NCBI GenBank assembly: GCA_024763075.1
Contig: JANTGF010000019.1
Span: 1 to 53,468, forward strand
Direction of reading: 5' to 3'
Length of the DNA stretch: 53,468 bases
DNA from: Bacteroidales bacterium
Lineage (GTDB): Bacteria > Bacteroidota > Bacteroidia > Bacteroidales > VadinHA17
Made by a program: the position numbers and the translations under genes. How positions within the stretch are numbered: position 1 is the first letter of the stretch; each line of letters starts with the position of its first letter. The notes beneath the pieces are model-generated. The model was not told where the DNA came from. It was given only the letters and a program-made list of their open reading frames with translations, and did not search any database. This document shows positions 26,710 through 35,230 of the stretch, piece by piece.

Positions 26710-28368
26710 ATGTCATTAAGGGGAAATTATATTATTAGAATTGCATTCCTTGGTTTACTGTTCATCATCCCTTTTAATGGAAATGCACAAAAAACGAAAA
26801 GAGTTCTTTCTTCCCGGCCGGATTTGGTTGTTGGCCTCATTCTTGACCAAATGAGACCGGATCAGATATATAAGTATTGGGATAAATATACTGAGAATGG
26901 ATTTAAAAAATTGCTTGCCAACGGTACGGAGATCAGGCATGCTTCCTATAATTTTTATAACACGGATATTTCAACCGGCAATGCAGCTATAATTACAGGA
27001 GCTTTGCCCTCAGCACATGGAATTGTCTCAAATGAATGGTTTGAATTGCTGAATGATAAACTTGTTTTCTGCACAGATGATCCTTCTGTCAGAGCCGTTG
27101 GCGGAAGTTTTGAAAATGGCCCGTATTCACCTTCAAAATTACTTGTTTCCGGTTTCTGTGATGAGTTAAGGTTCTCAAACAGGGGAGAATCAAAAGTTTT
27201 TGGGATAAGCCTTGAACATTCTTCTGCTATTTTATCATCCGGTCAATCTGCAAATGCAGCTTTTTGGCTTGATTATAACACAGGGGAGTGGATGACCAGT
27301 TCATATTATATGAATGAATTGCCCTCCTGGTTAAAGGGATTTAATGATAAGAAAATGGGGGATGTGTATCTCAGCAGGCTCTGGGAGCCACTGCTTAGGG
27401 TGGAAAAGAAACTGGGGAAAAAGGGAGGTGAAAAAAGAAGCAGCCAGCAATTGTTTAAAAGTAAAACATTTCCATATAATCTTGATAAGCTTAGCAATAG
27501 TAAAAACGGCCGGGATTATTCCTGGTTGAAATTTACCCCATTCGGAAATGCAATAACCATGGATATGTCTTTATCTCTGATAATTGAGGAAAAACTGGGA
27601 AAAGACCAGTATCCGGACTATTTGGCGGTGAATTTTAATACAATGGGGCCTGTAGCTGAGATTTTTGGCCAGGAATCTCCTGAAATGGAAGATGTGATGA
27701 TTCGATTTGATATTCAGCTGGCCCATTTCATTGAATCACTTGAAAACCTTTTGGGCAAAAAGAAAGTGCTGGTCTTTCTGACAGCTTCCAGGGGAATGCC
27801 AAAAGATCAGGAAGTTATGCAGGAAATCAAACTTCCCGGAGGCCTTTTTGACAGGCAACAGGTTTTGTCACTTCTCAGAAGCTATTTAAATATTAAATAT
27901 GGCAACGGGAAGTGGATCAGGGGCTTTTTTGGTAATCAGATTTATCTGAACAGGGTGTTAATTGAAGATTCCAATAAATCTCTGGATGAAATACGGAATC
28001 AGGTTGCTGATTTTCTGGTTCAGTTTACAGGTGTTTCTCAAGCTATTTCTGCATCTTCCTTTAAGTCGGGAAATACTGTAGATGGTCTGGAATCAATGGT
28101 GTATAACGGATACAGTCAGAAACGATCAGGCGATATACTGGTTGTTTTGAAACCAGGGTGGCGGATGAAATCTGAAAAAAACACCGGAACCGGCTATAGT
28201 TTTGACCGGAATGTTCCCCTGATATGGTACGGATGGAGAATAAATCCTTCGGTAATTTATAGAAGAGTTAACATGTCAGATATTGCTCCAACTATTTCCC
28301 TGCTACTGAATATACCTTTACCCGATGCAAGTTCAGGAAGTACAATCATGGAATTATTCCGGAACTGA
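26710..28368 (+). CDS. PafA-type alkaline phosphatase homologue, probably catalytically inactive
   Basis: The product (about 552 residues from the ATG at 26710; an in-frame TTG at 26692 is less likely) has a signal peptide and aligns along its length with the secreted PafA alkaline phosphatases of Bacteroidota. Shared features include VVGLILDQMRPDQ (first metal-ligand Asp46), TGALPSAHGI, SNEWFE, FWLDYNTGEW, PFGN and VPLIWYGW. The residues that make PafA an enzyme are changed. The nucleophile threonine position is Ile87 (TDISTGN for TxTAxGH). The KxR motif is EHS in SLEHSSAI. STDYVGH is NTMGPVAE, ADHG is ASRG, and the late His is absent. Only the first Asp and the Asn of the SNEW motif remain. 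It is best described as a pseudo-phosphatase with a binding or structural role. Confidence 0.85.
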   Translation: MSLRGNYIIRIAFLGLLFIIPFNGNAQKTKRVLSSRPDLVVGLILDQMRPDQIYKYWDKYTENGFKKLLANGTEIRHASYNFYNTDISTGNAAIITGALPSAHGIVSNEWFELLNDKLVFCTDDPSVRAVGGSFENGPYSPSKLLVSGFCDELRFSNRGESKVFGISLEHSSAILSSGQSANAAFWLDYNTGEWMTSSYYMNELPSWLKGFNDKKMGDVYLSRLWEPLLRVEKKLGKKGGEKRSSQQLFKSKTFPYNLDKLSNSKNGRDYSWLKFTPFGNAITMDMSLSLIIEEKLGKDQYPDYLAVNFNTMGPVAEIFGQESPEMEDVMIRFDIQLAHFIESLENLLGKKKVLVFLTASRGMPKDQEVMQEIKLPGGLFDRQQVLSLLRSYLNIKYGNGKWIRGFFGNQIYLNRVLIEDSNKSLDEIRNQVADFLVQFTGVSQAISASSFKSGNTVDGLESMVYNGYSQKRSGDILVVLKPGWRMKSEKNTGTGYSFDRNVPLIWYGWRINPSVIYRRVNMSDIAPTISLLLNIPLPDASSGSTIMELFRN

Positions 28369-28453
28369 CCTGTATTTTTGGTATCAATTTTGTAAGAATA
28401 ATTCAAAAATATCGGTTTCATAAATTCAATCGATGATTTTTTAAAATTATTTA

Positions 28454-28461
28454 TATATTTG
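28454..28461 (+). promoter_or_regulatory. -7 box for the TPR gene
   Basis: TATATTTG matches TAnnTTTG, 38 bases before the ATG at 28500. Confidence 0.65.
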
Positions 28462-28499
28462 CAAACTGATTTTTTAGTCTAATAATTTTGAATTAAAGT

Positions 28500-29480
28500 A
28501 TGAAAAGTATTACAAAATGGAGTGTTAAGGGACTGATGGCTGTTGCCATGATAATGATCTCTGCAGGTGCATTTTCTCAAACGATGAAAGAAGCGGTAGA
28601 TGCCTTTAATAAAGGGGCTTCCCTTGCAAAAACAGATCCTGACGGAGCTATTGTTGCTTATGAAAGTTGTATTAAAATTGCATCTCAAATAGGAGAAGAA
28701 GGTGCAGAAACAAAAGCTGATGCTGAAAAACAATTGCCTTTGATGTATTTTAAATCGGCAGTTAATTTGTATAAAAAGAAGGATTTTGATGGTGCAATCA
28801 AAGGTTTTGAAAAATCTAAAGAAGTTGCCACAAAATATGGAAACGAAGAGATTAGTTCCAAATCTGAAAGGATTATCCCTCAGGTGTATTATGCAAAAGG
28901 GAGTACGTTCTACAAAAAGAATGATTTTGAATCTTCAATGACAGCTTTGGATAAAGCAATCGAACTTAATCCGAGGTATGCAAAACCTTACCTTGTAAAA
29001 GCTTCGATATATAAAAATCAGGGAGATGAAGAAAAGTTTCTTGAGGCTTGTGATAAAGGTCTTGAGGTTGGTAACACCATTCATGATAAAAAAACAATTA
29101 CTTCAATAAAAAAACTGGCAAAAAATACAATGTTCAATAATGCTGTAAAAGCAATTGAAGCAGAGAAATGGTCTGATGCTGAAAAGTATCTGAATAAATC
29201 CATTGGGTACGGAAATGAATCTGCAGATGTGTTTTTTCAATTAGGCAAAGTTTATAATGCTGAGAAGAAATGGGACGATGCCATTACAATTCTTGAAAAA
29301 TCTCTGGCTCTCGACACAAAGGATGAAGCCGGGAAGGTAAAATATTATTATGAACTGGGCGTGGCAAACCAGGGAAAAGGAAATAAAGATGCTGCCTGTA
29401 GTTCTTTTAGGAAAGCCATGCATGGTCAGTACCTGCAAAATGCGAAGTATCAGGTAGAGCAGGTGTTAAAGTGTAAATAA
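28500..29480 (+). CDS. Exported tetratricopeptide-repeat protein
   Basis: The 326-residue product has a signal peptide (cleavage near FSQ, residue 27) and then an all-helical chain of about six tetratricopeptide repeats. Typical units are YFKSAVNLYKKKDFDGAIKG, YYAKGSTFYKKNDFESSMTA and the last KYYYELGVANQGKGN. A conserved-looking cysteine pair lies in the last repeat and at the very C-terminus (DAACSSFRK, VLKCK). Such proteins act as periplasmic scaffolds or in outer-membrane assembly complexes. No partner can be named from context. It has its own promoter box and a strong terminator. Confidence 0.85.
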   Translation: MKSITKWSVKGLMAVAMIMISAGAFSQTMKEAVDAFNKGASLAKTDPDGAIVAYESCIKIASQIGEEGAETKADAEKQLPLMYFKSAVNLYKKKDFDGAIKGFEKSKEVATKYGNEEISSKSERIIPQVYYAKGSTFYKKNDFESSMTALDKAIELNPRYAKPYLVKASIYKNQGDEEKFLEACDKGLEVGNTIHDKKTITSIKKLAKNTMFNNAVKAIEAEKWSDAEKYLNKSIGYGNESADVFFQLGKVYNAEKKWDDAITILEKSLALDTKDEAGKVKYYYELGVANQGKGNKDAACSSFRKAMHGQYLQNAKYQVEQVLKCK

Positions 29481-29526
29481 GGCTTGTTGAAAAACACAAG
29501 ATAAACTTATTAATACCTTCATAGAG

Positions 29527-29552
29527 AAATCCCTGTTTTTCAGGGATTTTTT
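29527..29552 (+). terminator. Intrinsic terminator after TPR gene
   Basis: A nine-base-pair stem AAATCCCTG / CAGGGATTT with a five-base loop is followed by a T run. It lies in the convergent gap and just touches the stop codon of the GGGP synthase gene. Confidence 0.85.
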
Positions 29553-30279
29553 ATGTGAATTTTATTTTTTCCCTGGTAATATCAAGGATTAATTCAGGAT
29601 TTCTCTCTATCGCATTGCCAATTACAATCATATCTGCTCCGGCTTTATAGGTTTTGTATGCATCTTTACCGCTGGTAATCCCTCCACCAACAACCAGAGG
29701 AACAGAGAGGTTCGCTTTTACCTCAGATATGGTCTCTTCCGGAACAGGCTGTTTGGTTCCGCTGCCACCCTCAAGGTAAATGAGCTGGTGTCCTATCATT
29801 TCGCCTGCCAAGGCAGTAGCAACAGCAATCTCTTTTTTATTTGCAGGAATGGGTGTTGTATTACTCATGTATTCAACAGCAGTATTTGTTTTATCACCAA
29901 TTAGTATGTAACCTGTGGAAATGGTTTCAAGCCCGGATGCCTTAATAAGGGGAGCAGCAAGAACATGATTGCCGATAAGAAACTCCGGATTCCTGCCGGA
30001 GATCAGAGATAACAAAAGGATTCCATCGGCTTTTCCGGACAATTGCAAAAGACTGCCAGGAAACAAAAACAAAGGGATACGGGTCAGGCTTTTTATAATC
30101 TTAATAGGTTTTTCTATGTCATGAGACACCAGACTTCCACCAAGAAGTAACAGGTCGGTATTGCTTTTATTTGCAATATCTATTGTTGCCCTAAGCCCTT
30201 CTTCTGAATAATTTTCAGGATCGATTAAAAGGGCAAAGAGCTTATTGTTTTTTAATTGCTTCAGTAAATTTGCAAACAT
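29551..30279 (-). CDS. Geranylgeranylglyceryl phosphate synthase family (PcrB-like, group II)
   Basis: The 242-residue TIM-barrel protein joins a polyprenyl diphosphate to glycerol-1-phosphate in characterised relatives, the ether-bond step of archaeal-type lipids. Family motifs are visible: LIDPENY near residue 19, LLLLGGSL, GYILIGDKTNTAVEYM, YLEGGSGTKQPV and VVGGGITSGKDA. Bacteroidota enzymes of this group are known to make the ether product in vitro, but their physiological role is unclear. Its ATG shares one base with the stop codon of the upstream phosphopantetheinyl transferase gene (TAATG), implying translational coupling. No glycerol-1-phosphate dehydrogenase or digeranylgeranyl transferase is in the window. 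Confidence 0.92.
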   Translation of the reverse strand: MFANLLKQLKNNKLFALLIDPENYSEEGLRATIDIANKSNTDLLLLGGSLVSHDIEKPIKIIKSLTRIPLFLFPGSLLQLSGKADGILLLSLISGRNPEFLIGNHVLAAPLIKASGLETISTGYILIGDKTNTAVEYMSNTTPIPANKKEIAVATALAGEMIGHQLIYLEGGSGTKQPVPEETISEVKANLSVPLVVGGGITSGKDAYKTYKAGADMIVIGNAIERNPELILDITREKIKFT

Positions 30280-30923
30280 TATAGTTCAATTTTTTTACAA
30301 CAAAGTACAACTACATAGTTGTCAATTCTGTAATACAACATATCAAATTCTTCATTTTTCTTATCAGAGTGAACGTAACCTTTAATTTCTCCCTGATCCG
30401 CAGGATCAAATGGTTTGATAAATAAATTCTTCTTAAAGTTCAACATATTTTTGTCGCATATTTTATAAAGGGCTTCCTTTGCACACCAATGTATGTACAT
30501 GTGATATCTTTTGTTTTCAGGGTCGTCTGTAATTATTTCATCTGATCGTATAAACTTATGTGAAATTTTTTCAATTCTGTGCGACATATATTCCAGGTCA
30601 ATCCCTACATTCTTGTTTTTACTTAATAATACCGAAGTCATATTATAGGAATGAGAGATACTTATTTGCCAGGAGCCGCCTTTTATCAATGGTTTATTGT
30701 TCTGATCGTACAATATTCTTGCATCCTTGCCTAAAATGATCTGAAGTAGTACCCGTACACTCAGAAATTCCAGCTTCCGGTTGTAATTCAGGAAACCCTC
30801 CAATCGTTTAATTTCACTTTTATCAAGGCTTACCAGGGAGTAAAGGGTTTCATAATCCTCTGCTATTTCCCATGATCCCAGGAAACAATCCTCCATGATT
30901 TCTTTATTGGTTATAAGTCCCAT
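30279..30923 (-). CDS. 4'-phosphopantetheinyl transferase superfamily protein
   Basis: These enzymes move the phosphopantetheine arm of CoA onto a serine of a carrier protein. The 214-residue size is of the Sfp/AcpT type. The two magnesium/CoA motifs are present: NVGIDLEYM (GxDxE) and HWCAKEALYKI (WxxKEA), along with the SISHSYN strand that binds CoA. No carrier protein or synthase gene is nearby, so the target is unknown; it could be the acyl carrier protein of fatty acid synthesis. It overlaps the GGGP synthase gene by one base. The gap of 131 bases to gldD upstream leaves its promoter undefined; I see no TAnnTTTG box there. Confidence 0.92.
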   Translation of the reverse strand: MGLITNKEIMEDCFLGSWEIAEDYETLYSLVSLDKSEIKRLEGFLNYNRKLEFLSVRVLLQIILGKDARILYDQNNKPLIKGGSWQISISHSYNMTSVLLSKNKNVGIDLEYMSHRIEKISHKFIRSDEIITDDPENKRYHMYIHWCAKEALYKICDKNMLNFKKNLFIKPFDPADQGEIKGYVHSDKKNEEFDMLYYRIDNYVVVLCCKKIEL

Positions 30924-31054
30924 GTTCCGGTAATACTGAATGTTTTTTCAGGTGTTGTCTTTCTGCCTAATATCTGAGCCCGTTGAATTTAAAATGATAA
31001 ATTTACAACTTTATTCCATAGTCACAAATTTGTATGACAGAGCAAGATTATACT

Positions 31055-31648
31055 TTACGATGGTTCTGTCCATTTAAAAGTATCAATAAAATGAAGAATA
31101 TCCTCTCTGAAGAATTTGATTACAGGAGATAAGGAATCTTTATTTATGGTAGTTCGGAAATAAAGTGCTCCGCGAAGAAAATGTTTCGTACTGTCAGTTA
31201 AGAAAAACTGAACGGAAGATGCTGCATTTCCTTCAATATCATACAGGATACCATAAACCTTATCTTCAGGTTTATTGATGAGACGCTCTTCAATGGCATC
31301 TGCTTTAACGGTGTGTTTATAAGCAAGGGTATAACTGTCTTCAAGAAGCAGGTTAAGGTTGTGTCGGACAGTTTTGTAGCTAATATGGACCTTCCCGTTG
31401 TATTCAGGAAATTCGATATTGATCCAGCAGGGTTCACTATTCAATTCCTTGTCTGAAACCACCCTGCCATAAACCGGATACTCAAAAGAGTAGGGACAAT
31501 CACTTTGATAGATTTTATATTTTTTTTCCGGAAAATCAATTCTGAAAAAGCCTCTGGGTTTAGGAGTATAACTGCGGTGACAGCTGAAAAACAGGACAAA
31601 CATAAGAGCTAAAACAAATAGCGACCCTTTAACCGGTTTATTTTTCAT
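31055..31648 (-). CDS. gldD: Gliding motility lipoprotein GldD
   Basis: GldD is a lipoprotein required for gliding and type IX secretion in Flavobacterium and conserved across gliding and non-gliding Bacteroidota. The 197-residue product has a lipoprotein signal peptide ending LFFSC (Cys23). It then has the hallmark mature N-terminus SYTPKPRGFFRIDFPEKKY followed by SDCPYSFEYPVYGRV. Its start codon lies eleven bases inside the end of gldE, so translation is likely coupled. This gldE-gldD order is the conserved one. Its exact biochemical role is not established. Confidence 0.95.
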   Translation of the reverse strand: MKNKPVKGSLFVLALMFVLFFSCHRSYTPKPRGFFRIDFPEKKYKIYQSDCPYSFEYPVYGRVVSDKELNSEPCWINIEFPEYNGKVHISYKTVRHNLNLLLEDSYTLAYKHTVKADAIEERLINKPEDKVYGILYDIEGNAASSVQFFLTDSTKHFLRGALYFRTTINKDSLSPVIKFFREDILHFIDTFKWTEPS

Positions 31649-32978
31649 CTTTATTTGTTTCTTTAATAATAACTCTGATTTCTTTTATTCTTCTGTTGTC
31701 AACCGCATCAATTTTAAAAGTGAATTCCCTGAATGTAAAAATTTCATCCTTTACAGGTATCTCACCTTTCATTTCCAGAATGAGTCCTGCCAGAGTTTCA
31801 GCTTCTCCCTTAATTTCATCAAAAACGTTATCTGGCTTTTCGAGAACTTTGTAAAAATCATTCAGAAGCGTTTTTCCATCAAAGATATATGTGTATTTGT
31901 TTAAGCGGGTAAAGAATTTTTCATCTTCATCCGATTCATCTTTTATTTCCCCTACAATTTCTTCCAGTATATCCTCAAGTGTTACAATACCACTTGTTCC
32001 TCCGTATTCATCAACAACAATTGCCAAATGGATCTTTTTTTCCTGAAATTCAGCCAGAAGATCATTGATTTTTTTCGATTCAGGAACATAATAGGGAGGG
32101 CGGATCAGAGGCTGCCATTTGAATCCCTCTTTTTTATTCAGATGGGGCAAAAGATCTTTTATATATAAAATACCTTTGATTGTGTCAAATGATTCTTCAT
32201 AAACAGGAATCCTTGAATAACCGGATTCCAGAATTTTTTTAAGTAACACAGGAAACGGAGTAGAAAGGTCAATCGCGAATACATCCACTCTTGATTTCAT
32301 TATTTCCTGCACATCAATGTTTCCAAATTTTACAATTCCCTTCAAAATATGTTCATCCTCAATGTCTTTGGTTGCCGGAAGGTCAAGAGCATTCGAAAGG
32401 TCTGTCATAGAGATAACGGATTTTTTCTTAGCCAGCCTTTTATTTACAAATGAGGTGGACGAAATTAGTGCCACCAATACAGGTTTGAATATTTTTTCAA
32501 GAATCAGAATGGTTCTGGACATGGCAAGAGCAAATTTAACCGCATACTGGTGAGCAAAGACCTTTGGTATAATTTCACCGAATAAAAGTAATATAAATGT
32601 AATGACTACTACCTGAACAATGAAACCCAGTACCGGTGCCTCAGAGAAATCAACAATTGAGTTTGTAATGTAACTGGACAAAATAACAATACCAACATTT
32701 ACAAAATTATTCGTAACGAGTATGGTACCGAGCAGGTGCTCCGGTCTCTCATGTAGATGAATTACCTTTTTTGCTGATCTTGTTTTATTGGATTCCAGTT
32801 CATCAATATCCCGGGGTGAAAGAGAGAAAAATGCAACCTCTGAACCTGAAATAAGTGCAGAAAAGACCAATAATAAAATCAGAATAACTATTGAAACGAT
32901 AATGCCAGCCGTTACCGGGGTAAAGGCCAGACTTATTTTCCCGAGAATATATAAAGGAATAAGATCGTCCGATTCCAA
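31638..32978 (-). CDS. gldE: Gliding-associated protein GldE (CNNM/CBS/CorC family)
   Basis: The 446-residue protein has the hemolysin C/CNNM architecture. A DUF21 membrane domain with four helices (about 15-195, starting [16 protein letters not shown]) is followed by a CBS pair (about 210-345, [35 protein letters not shown]). A CorC_HlyC domain (about 355-440) ends the chain. In Flavobacterium GldE sits beside GldD and partly overlaps it functionally. The family is linked to magnesium or other cation transport, but this is not shown for GldE. The only usable start is a TTG at 32978; an in-frame stop lies four codons upstream. It lies 29 bases after ssb. Confidence 0.94.
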   Translation of the reverse strand: MESDDLIPLYILGKISLAFTPVTAGIIVSIVILILLLVFSALISGSEVAFFSLSPRDIDELESNKTRSAKKVIHLHERPEHLLGTILVTNNFVNVGIVILSSYITNSIVDFSEAPVLGFIVQVVVITFILLLFGEIIPKVFAHQYAVKFALAMSRTILILEKIFKPVLVALISSTSFVNKRLAKKKSVISMTDLSNALDLPATKDIEDEHILKGIVKFGNIDVQEIMKSRVDVFAIDLSTPFPVLLKKILESGYSRIPVYEESFDTIKGILYIKDLLPHLNKKEGFKWQPLIRPPYYVPESKKINDLLAEFQEKKIHLAIVVDEYGGTSGIVTLEDILEEIVGEIKDESDEDEKFFTRLNKYTYIFDGKTLLNDFYKVLEKPDNVFDEIKGEAETLAGLILEMKGEIPVKDEIFTFREFTFKIDAVDNRRIKEIRVIIKETNKDEK

Positions 32979-33007
32979 AACTAAAAGTTATTAATTAACA
33001 AATTTTG

Positions 33008-33484
33008 TTAAAATGGCAAGTCATCTGTCTGGTTATCAGATAGATCTTCAGGTAGTGAACTTGAAGATGTTTCTTCAGTGTTTCCTGAGTTTTGTTGATT
33101 ACCTCCTGAATTATAAGATGTTGCATTTTCGCTTTGCTGAGAAGCTTGTGAGTTGTCAGATTTTTTCCCCAGCATTTGCATATTATCAGCAATGATCTCA
33201 GTAAAATATTTTTTATTTCCGTCTTTGTCCTCATAAGAGCGACTTCTGATTTTACCCTCAATGTAGAGTGAGCTGCCTTTTTTGACATATTTGTCAGCCA
33301 CTTCGGCAAGTTTTCGCCATAAAACAATATTATGCCATTCTGTATTTGTTACTTTTTCTCCGCTTTTATTCGTGTATGTTTCACTTGTTGCCAGCGGGAA
33401 TTTGGCAATAACAACACCATTATCCAGGTACCTTACTTCCGGGTCACGTCCAACGTTTCCAACTAAAATTACTTTGTTTATCAT
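33008..33484 (-). CDS. ssb: Single-stranded DNA-binding protein
   Basis: SSB coats single-stranded DNA during replication, repair and recombination. The 158-residue protein has the OB fold (about 1-105), beginning MINKVILVGNVGRDPEVRY and including WHNIVLWRKLAE and the YIEGKIRSRSYEDKDG strand. A disordered Gln/Asn/Ser-rich linker (about 112-150) follows. The acidic C-terminal tip DDLPF recruits partner proteins. It is the gene directly upstream of gldE on the same strand and downstream of mutY, an order shared by several Bacteroidota. Confidence 0.97.
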   Translation of the reverse strand: MINKVILVGNVGRDPEVRYLDNGVVIAKFPLATSETYTNKSGEKVTNTEWHNIVLWRKLAEVADKYVKKGSSLYIEGKIRSRSYEDKDGNKKYFTEIIADNMQMLGKKSDNSQASQQSENATSYNSGGNQQNSGNTEETSSSSLPEDLSDNQTDDLPF

Positions 33485-33552
33485 AGTGTGTACTTATTTT
33501 TTTGAGACTGTAAATGTAGTGATTTCTGTGCCTAATTACAACAGATTTTTGT

Positions 33553-34614
33553 TTATTCGGTTAACAATTCCTGATCCTTTAAATATTTTATAACCTGACT
33601 GGGGAAAGCGTATTCATTGAGATTCTTTTTTTTAATTCTTATCCATTTTCTCCCCTTAAGGTTTTCCTTATTGATAAGTTCGAGTTTATGGAAATAAAGG
33701 TTTATGGCCTGATGTGATAAAATGGACCGGAAAGTTACCGGTCTCTGAGATCCTGATATAACCGCAGGATCTACAGTATTTTCAGTAATAAAAGTATTAA
33801 GAGCCAGTTTATCGGAGACGCTGCGGTTTGTTTCAAGCAGAGGAAATTCGTATAAACCTGCCCAGATATCTTTTTCTTTTCGGTTTTGGATGTATACATA
33901 ATTTCCATCATGTATTACAAAGTAATGAAAATACCTTTCTTTTTTTGGTTGAACTTTTTTTACAGGGGGGTAATCTTTAACCTGTCCCCGGATATAGGCA
34001 TAACATACCTCATTGAAAATGCAGGATTTACATAAGGGCACAGAAGATTTACATTGCAATGCCCCGAATTCCATAAGAGCCTGGTTGAAAATGCCAGGTT
34101 GCTTTTTATCCAACAATTTTGTTGCAGTTGCTTTAATTTCTTTTTCAAAAGTGGTTCTTTTGAGGTTTGTAATTCCAAATATTCTGGACAAAACACGGGT
34201 TACATTACCGTCAACCACTGCATAAGGCTGGTTTCCGGATATGGAAGCAATGGCCGAAGCAGTATAATCTCCAATCCCTTTTAAACGTATAAGCTGGTTG
34301 TAATCAGATGGAAAAGATCCATTGAGTTCATTTACGACTGTTTTTGCAGCGAAAAGCATATTTAAGGCTCTGTTATAATAACCTAATCCCTGCCAGATTC
34401 TCAGTATTTTGTCTTTTTTAGCTCTTGCAAGGGTGTTAATGTCAGGGAATTCAGTAATAAAAACCGAATAATAACTTATTCCCTGGTTTATCCTTGTTTG
34501 TTGTAGGATTACTTCTGAGACCCATATTTTGTAAGGGTTTTGCGTTTTTCTCCAGGGTAAGTCCCTTTTATTTTTTGTATACCATAAGATGATGTTTTTC
34601 GCAAAATCCTGCAT
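33553..34614 (-). CDS. mutY: A/G-specific adenine glycosylase MutY
   Basis: MutY removes adenine mispaired with 8-oxoguanine. From the ATG at 34614 the protein has 353 residues and begins MQDFAKNIILWYTKNKRDLPWR. The catalytic glutamate is in WVSEVILQQTRI, the helix-hairpin-helix is LIRLKGIGDYTASAIAS, and the catalytic aspartate is in VVDGNVTRVLSRIFG. The 4Fe-4S loop has four cysteines (CKSSVPLCKSCIFNEVC). A C-terminal NUDIX-like domain (about 225-345) recognises 8-oxoguanine. An upstream in-frame TTG at 34641 would add nine residues but is less likely. It is divergent from the HU gene and 68 bases upstream of ssb. Confidence 0.96.
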   Translation of the reverse strand: MQDFAKNIILWYTKNKRDLPWRKTQNPYKIWVSEVILQQTRINQGISYYSVFITEFPDINTLARAKKDKILRIWQGLGYYNRALNMLFAAKTVVNELNGSFPSDYNQLIRLKGIGDYTASAIASISGNQPYAVVDGNVTRVLSRIFGITNLKRTTFEKEIKATATKLLDKKQPGIFNQALMEFGALQCKSSVPLCKSCIFNEVCYAYIRGQVKDYPPVKKVQPKKERYFHYFVIHDGNYVYIQNRKEKDIWAGLYEFPLLETNRSVSDKLALNTFITENTVDPAVISGSQRPVTFRSILSHQAINLYFHKLELINKENLKGRKWIRIKKKNLNEYAFPSQVIKYLKDQELLTE

Positions 34615-34658
34615 GGAAAAAATTTTTATAAATTTCTCCAAAAATAAAACTAATTCTG

Positions 34659-34691
34659 TTTGTAAATAATAAAAAAAACTTTTTATATTTG
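34659..34691 (+). promoter_or_regulatory. Promoter of the HU gene
   Basis: TTTG (34659-34662) and TATATTTG (34684-34691) are separated by 21 bases, a good Bacteroidota promoter. Transcription would begin near 34698, about 50 bases before the ATG. Confidence 0.75.
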
Positions 34692-34748
34692 CAGTCCCTA
34701 ATTAATTGTTTTATAATTGTAAAATATTGATAACTAAAGATTTTAAAA

Positions 34749-35033
34749 ATGACTAAAGCAGATGTTGTAAACGAGATTTCAAAGAATACCGGAATTGAAA
34801 AGGTAACAGTTCAAAAAACTGTAGAAGCATTCATGGAAACTGTAAAAGATTCTCTGGTAAAGGAAAAAAATGTTTATCTGAGAGGATTTGGTAGTTTTAT
34901 TGTAAAGAAGAGAGCCAAGAAAACTGCCAGAAATATTTCTAAAAATACAACCATTATTATTCCTGAGCATTTCATTCCTTCATTTAAGCCTGCTAAATCC
35001 TTTATTAATAAGGTTAAGAAAAGCGTAAAGTAA
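34749..35033 (+). CDS. hup: HU-family DNA-binding protein
   Basis: HU is a small dimeric nucleoid protein that bends and compacts DNA. The 94-residue product begins MTKADVVNEISKNTGIEKV and carries the helical dimerisation half followed by the DNA-binding arm region. VYLRGFGSFIVKKRAKKTARN and the late PSFKPAKSFINKV match the family. IHF subunits share this fold, but the sequence is of the general HU type. A clear -33/-7 promoter precedes it. A 30-residue ribosomal-protein-like gene follows 33 bases later, probably on the same transcript. Confidence 0.95.
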   Translation: MTKADVVNEISKNTGIEKVTVQKTVEAFMETVKDSLVKEKNVYLRGFGSFIVKKRAKKTARNISKNTTIIIPEHFIPSFKPAKSFINKVKKSVK

Positions 35034-35066
35034 TTTTAGTATAATTATTAATAAAAGGAATTAATT

Positions 35067-35159
35067 ATGCCAAGCGGAAAGAAAAGAAAGAGACATAAGA
35101 TGGCAACGCATAAGCGTAAGAAGCGCTTAAGAAAAAACAGGCATAAGAAAAGGAAATAA
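35067..35159 (+). CDS. 30-residue AURKAIP1/COX24-domain protein (bS22/mS38-like ribosomal protein)
   Basis: This gene is too short for most gene finders. ATG at 35067 and TAA at 35157-35159 encode 30 residues, more than half Lys or Arg, starting MPSGKKRKRHKMATHKRKK and ending KNRHKKRK. The KRxxHKMxxHKxxKRxRKxRHK pattern is that of the AURKAIP1/COX24 C-terminal domain. In mitochondria this is ribosomal protein mS38, and in mycobacteria the small-subunit protein bS22. Very similar sequences occur at this spot in other Bacteroidota. A role near the decoding centre of the 30S subunit is therefore likely but inferred from family. It lies between HU and RNase G, 33 bases after HU. Confidence 0.9.
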   Translation: MPSGKKRKRHKMATHKRKKRLRKNRHKKRK

Positions 35160-35198
35160 AGGATAATTTCCGGATTTAAAAATACTATGTTTTGTCAA

Positions 35199-35230
35199 AA
35201 ACCTAAAGACCTGACCAGGTCTTTAGGTTT
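35199..35230 (+). terminator. Strong hairpin before RNase G gene
   Basis: A perfect 14-base-pair stem, AAACCTAAAGACCT / AGGTCTTTAGGTTT, with the four-base loop GACC lies 39 bases after the small ribosomal gene and 60 bases before the RNase G start. The following sequence (GTTGTGTT) is only partly U-rich, so it may be a leaky terminator or an RNA-processing or autoregulatory site for RNase G. Confidence 0.75.

Noticed and set aside
26710-28368. Annotation as an active alkaline phosphatase.
   Set aside because: The overall similarity to PafA is clear, but the nucleophile and most metal-binding residues are replaced, so activity is not claimed.
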